Positions 52,204 through 60,814 of a stretch of DNA of 64,000 nt are shown piece by piece. Position 1 is the stretch's first letter, and every line of letters starts with the position of its first letter. Source of the DNA: Siccirubricoccus phaeus (GTDB lineage Bacteria > Pseudomonadota > Alphaproteobacteria > Acetobacterales > Acetobacteraceae). Location: the NCBI RefSeq assembly GCF_008360935.1, contig NZ_SRXO01000005.1, positions 124,001-188,000 of the forward strand. The letters are read 5' to 3'. Both the position numbers and the translations under genes were made by a program. Under the pieces are notes generated by a model. It was not told where the DNA came from. It ran no database searches and worked only from the letters and a program-made list of their open reading frames with translations.

Positions 52204-53430
52204 GTGCGCTGGCTGTTCGTCTTCCTGCTGCTTGCCGGCCAGGCCCTGGCGCAGAGCCATCAGGGCTATCGCCACGACAATTCCGTCTATTGCCAGAATT
52301 CCCCCGGCATGCCGGCGCGCCCCGGCCCCTATGGCTATCCCGGCACCGGCAACCAGAACCCCTTCGGCGGCGAATGCGGCCGCCCGCCGCCGCAGCGCGC
52401 CCCGACGCCGCCGCCCCCGCCGCAGACCACCACCATCAGCTTCGACATCACCGCCATCGGCTGGATCAGCGCGACGCCCAACCCTTTCGAGACCCAGCCC
52501 CTCGGCCTCGGCTTCGCCAACGGGTTCCTGGCGCCGCAGGAGGTGCTGGCCTACCAGCCGCAATGGATCCTGAAGACCTATCTCGGCCTGATCGCCACGG
52601 CGAATGCCCCGCCTCCCAGGCAGCTCGGCCCGGTGCGGGCCTTCATGGCGAGGAAGGATTACCGCTCCCTGCTCGCCGCCCGGGTGACGGTGACGCAGGA
52701 TGCGCGAAGCGGCGAGCCGCTGCGGGTCAGCATCGGCAACGCCGTCACCGATGGCGGCTGGACGCCACCCTTCGACCGCAACCGCTTCCCGCCGACCTAT
52801 CTGGGCGCGCTGATCGGCGGCCCGGAATTCGCGCCGCTGAACGACCCCATCACCTATCCGGGGGAGGTCAGCATGCTCTCCGGCATCTATGCCGGGCGGC
52901 ATCCCAATGGCGTGCTGGAGCTGCCGGCGGGGGAGAGGCTGCTGGCCAACGGCCTCATCCGCTTCCGCGCCGGGGAGCATACGGATCTGGTGGGGCTTGC
53001 CATCGGCTCCCCCTACCACGTCCCCTGGGTGTGGAATGAATTCGCCCTGACCTGGGCGAATGGCCGCTTCACCCTGCATGGCAAGGCGGCCGCCTTCCCC
53101 ACCACCTGGTGGTATGTGAACGGGCGGATGGTGCAGTGCCAGCCGCGGCTTGCGGACACCACCATCCCGACCGCCGGCTTCGGCTTCCCGCTGCGGGTGG
53201 ATACGGCAAGGCTGCGGGTCTGGCCCGCCCTCAGCATCGGGGCGCCCTTTCAGGATGCCAATGGCGGCATGCGCATCCAGGTGCGGGACGAGAACCGGCC
53301 CGGCCCGGTGGACCAGAAGCCGCATACGGTGGGCGCCGCGGTGCGGCCGGATGGGCGGACGCAATGGCGGCTGGCGCTGGGCGGCGGCCCCGGGCAGATG
53401 CCGGACGATCCGGCCTGCACCGCGCGGTAG
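52204..53430 (+). CDS. Secreted protein of unknown function
   Basis: A 408-residue exported protein starting at GTG 52204 after GGGAGGG, with a signal peptide (VRWLFVFLLLAGQALAQ). A short mature start with two Cys (SVYCQNSPGM, GGECGRPPP) leads into a Pro-rich linker (PTPPPPPQTTT). The remaining ~300 residues are rich in Trp, Pro and Asn (YLGALIGGPEFAPLNDP, YHVPWVWNEFALTWANGRF, TTWWYVNGRMVQCQPR) and look like a beta-rich globular domain. I do not recognise the family. An in-frame ATG at 52156 would leave the signal peptide internal. Confidence 0.7.
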   Translation: MRWLFVFLLLAGQALAQSHQGYRHDNSVYCQNSPGMPARPGPYGYPGTGNQNPFGGECGRPPPQRAPTPPPPPQTTTISFDITAIGWISATPNPFETQPLGLGFANGFLAPQEVLAYQPQWILKTYLGLIATANAPPPRQLGPVRAFMARKDYRSLLAARVTVTQDARSGEPLRVSIGNAVTDGGWTPPFDRNRFPPTYLGALIGGPEFAPLNDPITYPGEVSMLSGIYAGRHPNGVLELPAGERLLANGLIRFRAGEHTDLVGLAIGSPYHVPWVWNEFALTWANGRFTLHGKAAAFPTTWWYVNGRMVQCQPRLADTTIPTAGFGFPLRVDTARLRVWPALSIGAPFQDANGGMRIQVRDENRPGPVDQKPHTVGAAVRPDGRTQWRLALGGGPGQMPDDPACTAR

Positions 53431-53470
53431 GGCAGGCTTCGGAAGAACGCGGTCCGGCTTTCCCGGCGTC

Positions 53471-53497
53471 GTGCCCGGGCAGCTTCCTGCCCGGCAC
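53471..53497. terminator. Hairpin between convergent genes
   Basis: GTGCCCGGGCAG, loop CTTC, then CTGCCCGGCAC, with one bulged base. It lies 40 bases after the secreted-protein gene, in the 178-bp gap before the convergent amidohydrolase end. Probably a terminator without U-tract. Confidence 0.45.
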
Positions 53498-53608
53498 TTT
53501 CGCGGGATCGTCGGGGCAAGCCCGGCCATGGCGGGGAAAGGGAAGGGGTAGGCGGCCACCGGGCCAGGCGCTTTCCGCCGCCTGCCGGAACCGGCGGGGA
53601 GGGTGGCC

Positions 53609-54736
53609 CTACCCGCGGCGCCGGGCGATCACCGCCACGGGCCCACCGCCATCCGGCCCCTGATGCTCCGCCCCACCGGAGACGAAGAGGTCCGTCCGCC
53701 CCACCGCCGCGGCGATCACCCCGCCGACCAGCGCCCGCGCATGCCGCGTGGCGTTGATGTCGCTGTCATCCCACATGATGTGGCGCTGGCCGCGGATGCG
53801 CCCGGTGGAGGCGGGCTCCGCCTTGGCCAGCACGGCGACCAGGCGGGCGGCCTCCCCGGGCGGGAGCTGGCCGCTGCCGGGCTCCAGCCCTGCGCCGCGC
53901 AGCGCCTGCTGCACGGCGGGCAGGTCGATGGCGTCCTGCATGACCGCATGGGCGACGGTCAGGTCGCCGGCCCAGGCCGGGCTGTTGCCCAGCACCACCA
54001 CCTCGCCCCGCAGCAGCTCGATGCCCGCCGAGCAGCTTGCCCGGCCGGAGAAGAGCGACCAGTCGGCGCCGATCGCCGCCTCCGTCAGCGCCGCCTCCGG
54101 GACCTCGCCCAGTGCCAGGGCGACGCCGAGGGCGGAGGCGCCGCGGGAGAGGCCCATGGAATGGTAGGTGTCCTCCGTCGCCACCGTGGCACCCCGCGCC
54201 TCGGCGGCGGCGATGCGCTCGCTGGTCAGCAGCGGGCATTTCGCCTGGACGTAGTGGACATCCGCCGGGTCCGTTATGCCGGCCGCCGCCATGGCGGCGC
54301 GGACCGCGGCGGCGGTGGCCTGCACCTGCGCGAGGCGGCCCAGCGCCTCCGGCGGCAGGTCCGGGGTGAAGCCGGTGCCCAGCGCCAGGGCCGGGGGGCG
54401 GGCGGGCGCGGCGGCCTCACGCACGCCGAAGACCAGGAAATGCGGCGAGAGCCCGCCCTCCGTCCCGCCCGACATCACCAGGGCGATGCGCGCCTGCACC
54501 GCCTCCGGCGAGCTGCCGAGCCGGGCGGCGAGCATCCAGCTCAGCGCCTCCACCGCATAGGCCCGGGTGAAGTCGTTGACGCAGCCATTGCCCTCGGTCT
54601 TGCCGAGGATCGCCACCACCTCCTCCGGCCGCATCGCGCCGCTGTCGAACAGCGCGGCGACGGCGGCCGCATCGCCCGGATGGCGGGCCGGCACGCGGTG
54701 GACCAGGGCGGTGCGGCGGGGGGCGGTCTCGGGCAT
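53609..54736 (-). CDS. Ring-opening amidohydrolase, cyanuric acid hydrolase/barbiturase family
   Basis: A 375-residue member of the AtzD/TrzD/barbiturase family, which opens cyanuric acid or barbiturate rings with three Ser-Lys pairs in a threefold fold. All three pairs are visible: Lys 46 (GKTEGNG) with Ser 89 (MSGGTEG); Lys in VQAKCPLL with Ser in FSGRASCS; and Lys in LAKAEPAS with Ser in VSGGAEHQG. ATG 54736 is chosen over ATG 54745 because GAGGA lies nine bases upstream. No biuret or ureidomalonate hydrolase gene is adjacent. Which ring is the substrate cannot be decided. Confidence 0.9.
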   Translation of the reverse strand: MPETAPRRTALVHRVPARHPGDAAAVAALFDSGAMRPEEVVAILGKTEGNGCVNDFTRAYAVEALSWMLAARLGSSPEAVQARIALVMSGGTEGGLSPHFLVFGVREAAAPARPPALALGTGFTPDLPPEALGRLAQVQATAAAVRAAMAAAGITDPADVHYVQAKCPLLTSERIAAAEARGATVATEDTYHSMGLSRGASALGVALALGEVPEAALTEAAIGADWSLFSGRASCSAGIELLRGEVVVLGNSPAWAGDLTVAHAVMQDAIDLPAVQQALRGAGLEPGSGQLPPGEAARLVAVLAKAEPASTGRIRGQRHIMWDDSDINATRHARALVGGVIAAAVGRTDLFVSGGAEHQGPDGGGPVAVIARRRG

Positions 54737-54926
54737 CAAGGGCATTCCTCGGCTGGCGGCAGCGGCTTGAAACCGGGCGGCGCCCGCCGCATATCGCCGG
54801 CCGCCCGCGCCTGGAGCCTGCCGCCTTCGCCGCAGGCCCCGGGCCATCATCGGATGGTGTGAGTCTCGCTTTCCGGCGAATCCGCCGCAAGCGGCCACGC
54901 CCTGACAGCATCGGAGGATTGCGGCC

Positions 54927-56756
54927 GTGAGCGAGACCCTGGAGCGGCATGAATTCGGCGCCGAGGTGGGGCACCTGCTCGATCTCGTCGTGCATGCGCT
55001 CTATTCGGAACGTGAGATCTTCCTGCGGGAGCTGGTGGCGAACGCCGCGGACGCGGTGGACCGCCGGCGGTTCGAGGCGCTGACCGACAAGGCGCTGGGC
55101 CTGCCGGCCGAGCCGAAGCTGCGCATCCTCCCGGACAAGGCGGCGCGGACCATCACCCTCTCCGATCCCGGGATCGGCATGAGCAAGGCGGAGCTGGTGG
55201 AGCATCTGGGCACCATCGCCCGCTCCGGCACGCTGGCCTTCGCCCGCCGCCTGGCGGAGGCGCCGGCGGCGGAGAAGCCGAGCCTGATCGGGCAATTCGG
55301 CGTCGGCTTCTACTCCGCCTTCATGGTGGCGGAGCGGGTGGAGGTGACGTCCCGCCGCGCCGGCAGCGAGGAGGCCTGGCTCTGGGCCAGCGAAGGCAAG
55401 GGCGAATACACCCTGGCCCCGGCGACGCGCGAGGAGCCGGGCACCGACGTCGTCCTGCACGTCAAGCCGGATGCGGAGGAGTTCCTGGAGCCGCTGCGGC
55501 TGCAGAGCATCATCCGCAAATGGGCCGACCACATCACCATCCCCATCACCATCCTGCAGGACGGGAAGGAGGAGCCGGCGAACGAGGGCACCGCGCTGTG
55601 GCGCAAGCCGAAGGCGGAGGTGACGGAGGAGCAGTACGCCGAATTCTACCGCCATGTGGCGCATGCCTTCGACACGCCCTGGGCCACGCTGCACTGGCGC
55701 GCCGAGGGCACGGTGGAGTTCGCCGCCCTGCTCTTCATCCCCGGCATGAAGCCCTTCGCCGCGGTGGAGGGCGATAGGGAGAGCCATGTGCGGCTGCATG
55801 TCCGCCGCATGTTCATCACCGACAGCGCCGGGCTGCTGCCCTCCTGGCTGCGCTTCGTGCAGGGCGTGGTGGATACCGAGGATTTGCCGCTGAATGTCAG
55901 CCGGGAGATGCTGCAATCGACGCCGGCCCTGGCCCGCATCCGCCGCGCCGTCACCACCCGCGTGCTGGGCGAGCTGAAGAGCAATGCCAAGGAGGCCGAG
56001 TCCTATGCCGGGTTCTGGGAGAATTTCGGCCCGGTGCTGAAGGAAGGCGTCTGGGAGGATGCCGAGCACCGCAAGGACCTGGCTGCGCTGCTGCGCTTCC
56101 GCTCCTCGGCGGTGGAGGGCTGGGTTTCGCTGGCCGACTATATCGGGCGGATGAAGCCGGGGCAGGAGGCGATCTATGTCCTGCTCGGCGACGATGCCGA
56201 GGTGCTGAAGACCTCGCCACAGCTCGAGGGCTTCCGCGCCAAGGGCGTGGAGGTGCTGCTGCTGACTGACCAGATCGACGCCTTCTGGCCCGAACGCCTG
56301 GGCGAATTCGAGGCCAAGCCGATCCGCAGCATCACCCAGGGCAGCGTCGATCTCTCCAAGGTCGAGGGCGCGGCCCCGGAGGGCGAGGCGGCGGACCTGA
56401 CTTCGCTGCTGCCGCGGTTGCAGGAGGTGCTGAAGGAAGAGGTCTCCGAGGTGCGCGGCACCGACCGGCTGGTGGAGAGCGCGGCGGTGCTGGCGGCGCC
56501 GCAATACGGGCCGGATCTGCAGATGCAGCGGCTGCTGCGCCGCGCCGGGCGCGGCGGCGCCGGCGCGCTGCCGGTGCTGGAGGTGAACCCGCGCCATGCG
56601 CTGCTGCGCAAGCTGGCGGCATTGCCGGAAGGCGATGCGGCGCTGGCGGAGCAGGCGGGGCTGCTGCTGGACCTGGCGCGGGTGCAGGATGGCGACGCGC
56701 CGCGGGACCCGGCGGCGTTTGCGCGGCGCGTGGCGGCGGCCCTGGCGGCGGGTTGA
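54927..56756 (+). CDS. htpG: HtpG (Hsp90) molecular chaperone
   Basis: A 609-residue bacterial Hsp90. The N-terminal ATPase domain shows [39 protein letters not shown] and [14 protein letters not shown]. The middle domain has YADHIT-like and [11 protein letters not shown] with the catalytic Arg region, and the C-terminal dimer domain follows. Length is normal. A large family E inverted repeat directly follows the stop and probably terminates the transcript. Confidence 0.96.
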   Translation: MSETLERHEFGAEVGHLLDLVVHALYSEREIFLRELVANAADAVDRRRFEALTDKALGLPAEPKLRILPDKAARTITLSDPGIGMSKAELVEHLGTIARSGTLAFARRLAEAPAAEKPSLIGQFGVGFYSAFMVAERVEVTSRRAGSEEAWLWASEGKGEYTLAPATREEPGTDVVLHVKPDAEEFLEPLRLQSIIRKWADHITIPITILQDGKEEPANEGTALWRKPKAEVTEEQYAEFYRHVAHAFDTPWATLHWRAEGTVEFAALLFIPGMKPFAAVEGDRESHVRLHVRRMFITDSAGLLPSWLRFVQGVVDTEDLPLNVSREMLQSTPALARIRRAVTTRVLGELKSNAKEAESYAGFWENFGPVLKEGVWEDAEHRKDLAALLRFRSSAVEGWVSLADYIGRMKPGQEAIYVLLGDDAEVLKTSPQLEGFRAKGVEVLLLTDQIDAFWPERLGEFEAKPIRSITQGSVDLSKVEGAAPEGEAADLTSLLPRLQEVLKEEVSEVRGTDRLVESAAVLAAPQYGPDLQMQRLLRRAGRGGAGALPVLEVNPRHALLRKLAALPEGDAALAEQAGLLLDLARVQDGDAPRDPAAFARRVAAALAAG

Positions 56757-56960
56757 GGAGGGCGTCGCGCCGTAAGGCGCGCCTTGCGGCGCGACCCTCC
56801 TCAACTCCACCCGCCAAGGGCCGGTTGGACGCAGTGCGTCCAACCCCATTTGAATCCTAGAGTTTGGCGTCTCGACCGACGGGTCGAAGACTCACGGTTT
56901 CCAAAGGCCCTTCGGCCTTTGGCAGGGGGAGCTCGAGGGGGACAGCGTCCCCCTCGTTCT
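56757..56960. terminator. ~200-bp inverted-repeat element (family E copy 4)
   Basis: It has outer arms GAGGAGGGCGTCGCG...CGCGACCCTCCTC, the hairpin GTTGGACGCAGTGCGTCCAAC, CCAAAGGCCCTTCGGCCTTTGG, and GAGGGGGACAGCGTCCCCCTC. It is the longest family E copy, filling the gap between htpG and the next plus-strand gene. Confidence 0.65.
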
Positions 56961-57006
56961 GGCACGCCGCTTGCCAATATCGCCCCAGTGGGTGAAGGGC
57001 GCGGCG

Positions 57007-58350
57007 ATGGCCAAGCGGCGGATGCATCTGGGCTATGATTTCTCCTACTCGCATATGGCGGGCCGCTGGCGCATGCCCGGCGCCTGGCCCGGCCGCACCT
57101 TCCCCGATATCGAAATGTATGAGGAGCTGGCCCGCATCGCCGAGCGCGGCCTCCTCGACATCATCTTCTCCGGCGACGGCACCGGCGTGCCGGATACCTG
57201 GCGCGGCAGCCGCGACGCCGCGGTGGAATGGGGGGTGAACTGGCCGCGCCAGGATCTGCAGCCCATCGCCGTCGCCATGTCCCGCGTGACGCAGCGCGTC
57301 GGCTTCGGCCTCACCTACTCCACCACCTTCCTGCACCCCTATTACATCGCCCGGCTGATGAACACGCTGGACCACATCACCGGCGGCCGCATCGCGATGA
57401 ACATGGTCACCTCCACCCGTCGCTCGGACTACGCCAATTTCGGCATGGACGAGCTGATGGACCACTCCGCGCGCTACGACCGCATGGAGGAATTCGTCGA
57501 TGTCTGCCGCAAGCTGTGGGACAGCGCCGAGCCGGATGCGATGGTGTGGAACCGCGAAACCGGCCAGGTCGGCGACCCCGCCAAGGTGCATGACGTCCGG
57601 CATGAGGGGCGCTTCTTCAAGGTCACCGGCCCGCTGAACACCCCGCCCTCGCCGCAGGGCCGGCCGATGCTGATCCAGGCCGGCGGCTCCCCGCGCGGCA
57701 TCCGTGCCTCGGCCTATGTCGCGGACCATGTCTTCGGCGCCGACATGGCGCTGGCCTTGCAGGTGAAGCAGCGCCAGAAGCTGGATGAGGCGCTGGTGGC
57801 GCTGGGCCGCGACCCGCAGACATGCGGCATCCTCTGGCAGACGCCGCTGGTGGTGGCGGAGACGGAAGCCGAGGCGCTGCGCCGGCGCGACCTGCTGCTG
57901 CAGGCCATCCCGCCCGAGGCGGTCGGCGCCTATCTCTCCTATAATTGCGGCTACGATTTCTCGAAACTGCCCGCCAGCTTCTCGCTGCGGGAGCTGCATG
58001 CGGAGATCGTCGCCAGCCAGGCCTCGCCCATGGGGCTGCTGCACGAGCTGTCGCAGAAGCTGGGGCCGGACACGGTGCTGACGCGCGCCGAATTCTTCGA
58101 GCACGGGCTGCGCGACGTGGTGAATTACGAGACCACGCTCGCCGGCACGCCGGCGCAGATCGCCGATCGGCTGGAGGAAGCCTTCATCGCCACCGGCGAG
58201 CGCGGTGGCTTCATGCTGGGCCATGTCGTGTCCATGCCGCAGGACGTCATCGGCATCGCCGATCTGCTGGTGCCGGAATTGCAGCGCCGCGGCCGCTTCC
58301 GCACGGAATACCGCTACCGCACGCTGAAGGAGAACATGCTGGACGATTGA
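57007..58350 (+). CDS. NtaA/SnaA/DszA-type flavin-dependent monooxygenase
   Basis: A 447-residue luciferase-like monooxygenase of the nitrilotriacetate/sulfone monooxygenase group. It shows RMHLGYDFSYSHMAGRWR, LTYSTTFLHPYYIARLMNTLDHITGGR, MNMVTSTRRSDYANFGMDE, RYDRMEEFVDVCRKLWDS and FFKVTGPLNTPPSPQGRPML with IQAGGSPRGI. These are typical blocks for enzymes needing a separate FMNH2 supply. ATG 57007 is preferred to ATG 56971, which lies in the family E repeat. No flavin reductase is next to it. The substrate is probably an N- or S-containing organic compound. Confidence 0.9.
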   Translation: MAKRRMHLGYDFSYSHMAGRWRMPGAWPGRTFPDIEMYEELARIAERGLLDIIFSGDGTGVPDTWRGSRDAAVEWGVNWPRQDLQPIAVAMSRVTQRVGFGLTYSTTFLHPYYIARLMNTLDHITGGRIAMNMVTSTRRSDYANFGMDELMDHSARYDRMEEFVDVCRKLWDSAEPDAMVWNRETGQVGDPAKVHDVRHEGRFFKVTGPLNTPPSPQGRPMLIQAGGSPRGIRASAYVADHVFGADMALALQVKQRQKLDEALVALGRDPQTCGILWQTPLVVAETEAEALRRRDLLLQAIPPEAVGAYLSYNCGYDFSKLPASFSLRELHAEIVASQASPMGLLHELSQKLGPDTVLTRAEFFEHGLRDVVNYETTLAGTPAQIADRLEEAFIATGERGGFMLGHVVSMPQDVIGIADLLVPELQRRGRFRTEYRYRTLKENMLDD

Positions 58351-58646
58351 GCCGCCCCACCATTTGCTGCGCAACGCCGCGGGCACCCGGCCTCGCTCCG
58401 CATTCGGCGCCGCGCACGGCCTTCCGCGGCGAAGCCATGGACGGGCGACAGGCGGTGCCTCGCCGCACAAATGGGCGTATTCACGCCCGCTATCAGCAGC
58501 ACGACGCCAGGGAAGATGGCTGCCGCCTGCGCGTCGCGCGCCTGGCCGGTGCTGCTTGGCACCTCGGCTGAGGCGCTGACCCAGGGTTTCGAGAGGCCGT
58601 TCGGCCTGCGGCGAGGCGAGTTTGCAGGGAGCAGGGCTCCCCGCAA
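58351..58646. other. 296-bp intergenic region with possible remnants and a family E copy
   Basis: The segment 58588-58650 is a diverged family E half (AGGCCGTTCGGCCT; GGGAGCAGGGCTCCC). Before it, the minus strand can be read as a short hydrophobic stretch (AIFPGVVLLIAGVNTPI) with no start or conserved surroundings. I see no real gene. Confidence 0.4.
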
Positions 58647-59207
58647 CTACGCCGGCGTGACGCCCAGCCTCGCATCCCGCCGCCGCAGCCAATGGATCAG
58701 CGGCAGCGCCAGCAGCACCATCCACAGCTTTCCCACCACCTGCCCCGCCAGGAAGTCCAGGCTGCCGAAGGCCAGCCAGAGGAAGGCGAAGCTGTCCACC
58801 ACCAGCCCCACCAGGCTGGAGGCCGCGACCGCCAGCACCAGCCCCCGCCGCTGCAAGGGCGTATAGACCAGCAGGTCGGCGGCTTCGCTCAGCAGGAAGG
58901 CGGCGGCGGAGGCGATGACCAGCGAAGGCGGCGCCACCAGGCCGGAGAGCAGCGCGCCGGCAATGACGGTGCCGGCCGCGGCAGGAAGGCCAAGTCGCCG
59001 CTGCACCAGATCCCGCAACACCAAAGCCAGGCCGATCATCAGCACGCCGGAAGGCGCCATGAGCCCCGGCGCCACGGGGATGAGGCAGGGACCCTGCGGC
59101 ACGCAGAAGGTGCCGACATGCTGGATGAGCCAATTGGCCGCCGGGATGCAGGCCGCGAAGCCGGCGAGGAAGAGCAGGCCCTCGGCCCGGCGCCGGGCGT
59201 CTGTCAT
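58647..59207 (-). CDS. VUT/YhhQ-family queuosine-precursor transporter
   Basis: A 186-residue membrane protein with about six hydrophobic segments. It resembles the YhhQ/VUT family: ANWLIQHVG, LVLRDLVQRRLG, AFLLSEAADLLVYTPLQRRG, SLVGLVVDSFAFLWLAFGSLDFL, VVGKLWMVLLALPL. The acidic SEAADLLVYTPLQ block and DS-x3-L-W-L are typical. Its ATG overlaps the queE stop (59204-59207), placing it at the end of the queuosine operon. Salvage of preQ0/preQ1 or export of an intermediate fits the family. Confidence 0.85.
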   Translation of the reverse strand: MTDARRRAEGLLFLAGFAACIPAANWLIQHVGTFCVPQGPCLIPVAPGLMAPSGVLMIGLALVLRDLVQRRLGLPAAAGTVIAGALLSGLVAPPSLVIASAAAFLLSEAADLLVYTPLQRRGLVLAVAASSLVGLVVDSFAFLWLAFGSLDFLAGQVVGKLWMVLLALPLIHWLRRRDARLGVTPA

Positions 59208-59836
59208 GGGATGCCGATGAGCTTGTGGGTCTGCAGGGAAAGCCGCCACCGGGGATGCCGCAGGCAATAGGCGATGGCGGCCTGGGTATGCGCAAGGCGC
59301 TGCGGACTGTCCATCGGCTGCAGGAAAAAATGCTGGAAGTCCAGCGCCTCGAACGCCGCCGGATCGAGGCCGGGCTGGGGGAAGACCAGCTTCAGCTCCT
59401 GCCCGGCCCGCAGCTTCAGCGGCGCGCCGGCCTTGGGGCTGACGCAGAGCCAGTCGATGCCCTCGGGCGGGACGATGGTGCCGTTGGTCTCCACCGAGAC
59501 GGCGAAGCCTGCCGCCTTCACCGCCGCGATCAGCGGGGCGTCGAGCTGCAGCAGCGGCTCGCCGCCGGTGAAGACGACATGGCGGTGGCGCGGGCCGCCG
59601 GGCCAGGCGGCGGCGATGGCGGCGGCCAGCGTGGCGGCCTCGGCGAAGCGGCCGCCGCCGGGGCCGTCCATGCCGATGAAGTCGGTATCGCAGAAGGTGC
59701 AGGTGGCGGCGGTGCGGTCTTCCTCACGTCCGGACCACAAATTGCAGCCGGCGAAGCGGCAGAAGACGGAAGGCCGCCCGGCCTGGCCGCCCTCGCCCTG
59801 GAGGGTGGCGAAGATCTCCTTCACCGCGTAGCTCAT
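59204..59836 (-). CDS. queE: 7-carboxy-7-deazaguanine synthase
   Basis: A 210-residue radical SAM enzyme making 7-carboxy-7-deazaguanine from 6-carboxytetrahydropterin. The cluster motif is the QueE-specific C-x14-C-x2-C: GCNLWSGREEDRTAAT, then CTFCDTDF. VVFTGGEPLLQLDAPL and VETNGTIVPP bind SAM, with SPKAGAPLKL following. It overlaps the truncated queD-like gene upstream (ATGA 59833-59836) and the transporter downstream. Confidence 0.95.
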   Translation of the reverse strand: MSYAVKEIFATLQGEGGQAGRPSVFCRFAGCNLWSGREEDRTAATCTFCDTDFIGMDGPGGGRFAEAATLAAAIAAAWPGGPRHRHVVFTGGEPLLQLDAPLIAAVKAAGFAVSVETNGTIVPPEGIDWLCVSPKAGAPLKLRAGQELKLVFPQPGLDPAAFEALDFQHFFLQPMDSPQRLAHTQAAIAYCLRHPRWRLSLQTHKLIGIP

Positions 59837-60120
59837 GCGGCCGGCTCTGCGGCGTGCGGCGATGCGTTTCGCTCACCGCTGGTGATGGCCAATTGCGGCG
59901 CATGGTCCATATGGCGGTCGATCCGGCGGTGCCAGGTCGGCTTCGTCCGGGCGAAGGGCTCCACCATGTTCGCCCTGCCATCCGGCGTGCCGGGGGTGGT
60001 GGCGCGGAGGATCACGGTGACCGCCGCGTCATGGCTAGGCGGCACGGCGCAGGGCTCCGAGCCGCCGGAGAGCAGGCGGTGGGCCGTGGCGGTGCGGCGG
60101 CGGAAGACGAGGCTAGGCAT
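59833..60120 (-). CDS. Truncated 6-carboxytetrahydropterin synthase (QueD)-like protein
   Basis: A 95-residue frame lying where queD is expected. Its start ([17 protein letters not shown]), [13 protein letters not shown] and [30 protein letters not shown] resemble the first half of the 6-pyruvoyl-tetrahydropterin synthase/QueD fold. The usual zinc motif C-x3-HGH is changed to C-x3-PPSH, losing one His, and the C-terminal half with the catalytic Glu is absent; the protein ends in [13 protein letters not shown]. It overlaps queC by eight bases and queE by ATGA, so the reading frame junctions are intact. It is either a decaying gene or a repurposed fragment. QueD function may reside elsewhere in the genome. 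Confidence 0.6.
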   Translation of the reverse strand: MPSLVFRRRTATAHRLLSGGSEPCAVPPSHDAAVTVILRATTPGTPDGRANMVEPFARTKPTWHRRIDRHMDHAPQLAITSGERNASPHAAEPAA

Positions 60121-60814
60121 GCGGCGGGGCATAGGCCTCCCAGCCCCGCCGGCGCAACTCGCAGGCGGGGCAGGCGCCGCAGCCGAAGCCCCAGGGATGC
60201 AGGGTGGAACGGTCGCCGAGGTAGCAGCTATGCGTCTCGGTGCGGATGGCCTCGACCAGCGGGGCACCGCCGAGGCGCTCGGCCAGCTCCCAGGTCGCCT
60301 TCTTGTCGCGCCACATCAGCGGGGTGTGGAGGACGAAGCGGCGGTCCATGCCGAGGTTGATGGCGACCTGCAGCGCCTTCAGCGTGTCGTCGCGGCAATC
60401 CGGGTAGCCGGAATAATCCGTCTCGCACATGCCGGCGACGAGGTGGCGCAGGCCGCGGCGATAGGCGAGCGCGGCGGCGAAGGTGAGGAAGAGCAGGTTC
60501 CGGCCAGGGACGAAGGTGGAGGGCAGGCCGTTCGCCTGCATGGTGATCTCGGTCTCGCGGGTCAGGGCGGTGTCGGAGACCTCGCGCAGCGCGTCCAGCG
60601 TCAGCAGGTGGTCGGGGCCGAGGCGCGGGGCCCAGCGCGGGTTCTCGCCGGCGACGCGGTCGCGGAAGGCGGCGCGCACCTCGAGCTCGACGCGATGGCG
60701 CTGGCCGTAATCGAAGCCGATGGTCTCGACCTGCGGGAAACGCTCCAGCGCCCAGGCGAGGCAGGTGGCGGAATCCTGGCCGCCGGAGAAGAGGACGAGG
60801 GCGTGGTCGGTCAT
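60113..60814 (-). CDS. queC: 7-cyano-7-deazaguanine synthase
   Basis: A 233-residue ATP-dependent enzyme forming preQ0 from 7-carboxy-7-deazaguanine. The PP-loop is [16 protein letters not shown], followed by [24 protein letters not shown] and the C-terminal zinc ligands [16 protein letters not shown] 60814 overlaps the queG stop (60811-60814). The 3' end overlaps the queD-like start by eight bases. Confidence 0.96.
   Translation of the reverse strand: MTDHALVLFSGGQDSATCLAWALERFPQVETIGFDYGQRHRVELEVRAAFRDRVAGENPRWAPRLGPDHLLTLDALREVSDTALTRETEITMQANGLPSTFVPGRNLLFLTFAAALAYRRGLRHLVAGMCETDYSGYPDCRDDTLKALQVAINLGMDRRFVLHTPLMWRDKKATWELAERLGGAPLVEAIRTETHSCYLGDRSTLHPWGFGCGACPACELRRRGWEAYAPPHA

Noticed and set aside
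58471-58866. A plus-strand frame and a hydrophobic minus-strand stretch in the gap before the transporter gene
   Set aside because: The frame runs through a family E repeat and the 3' end of the transporter gene on the other strand; no start signal or domain.
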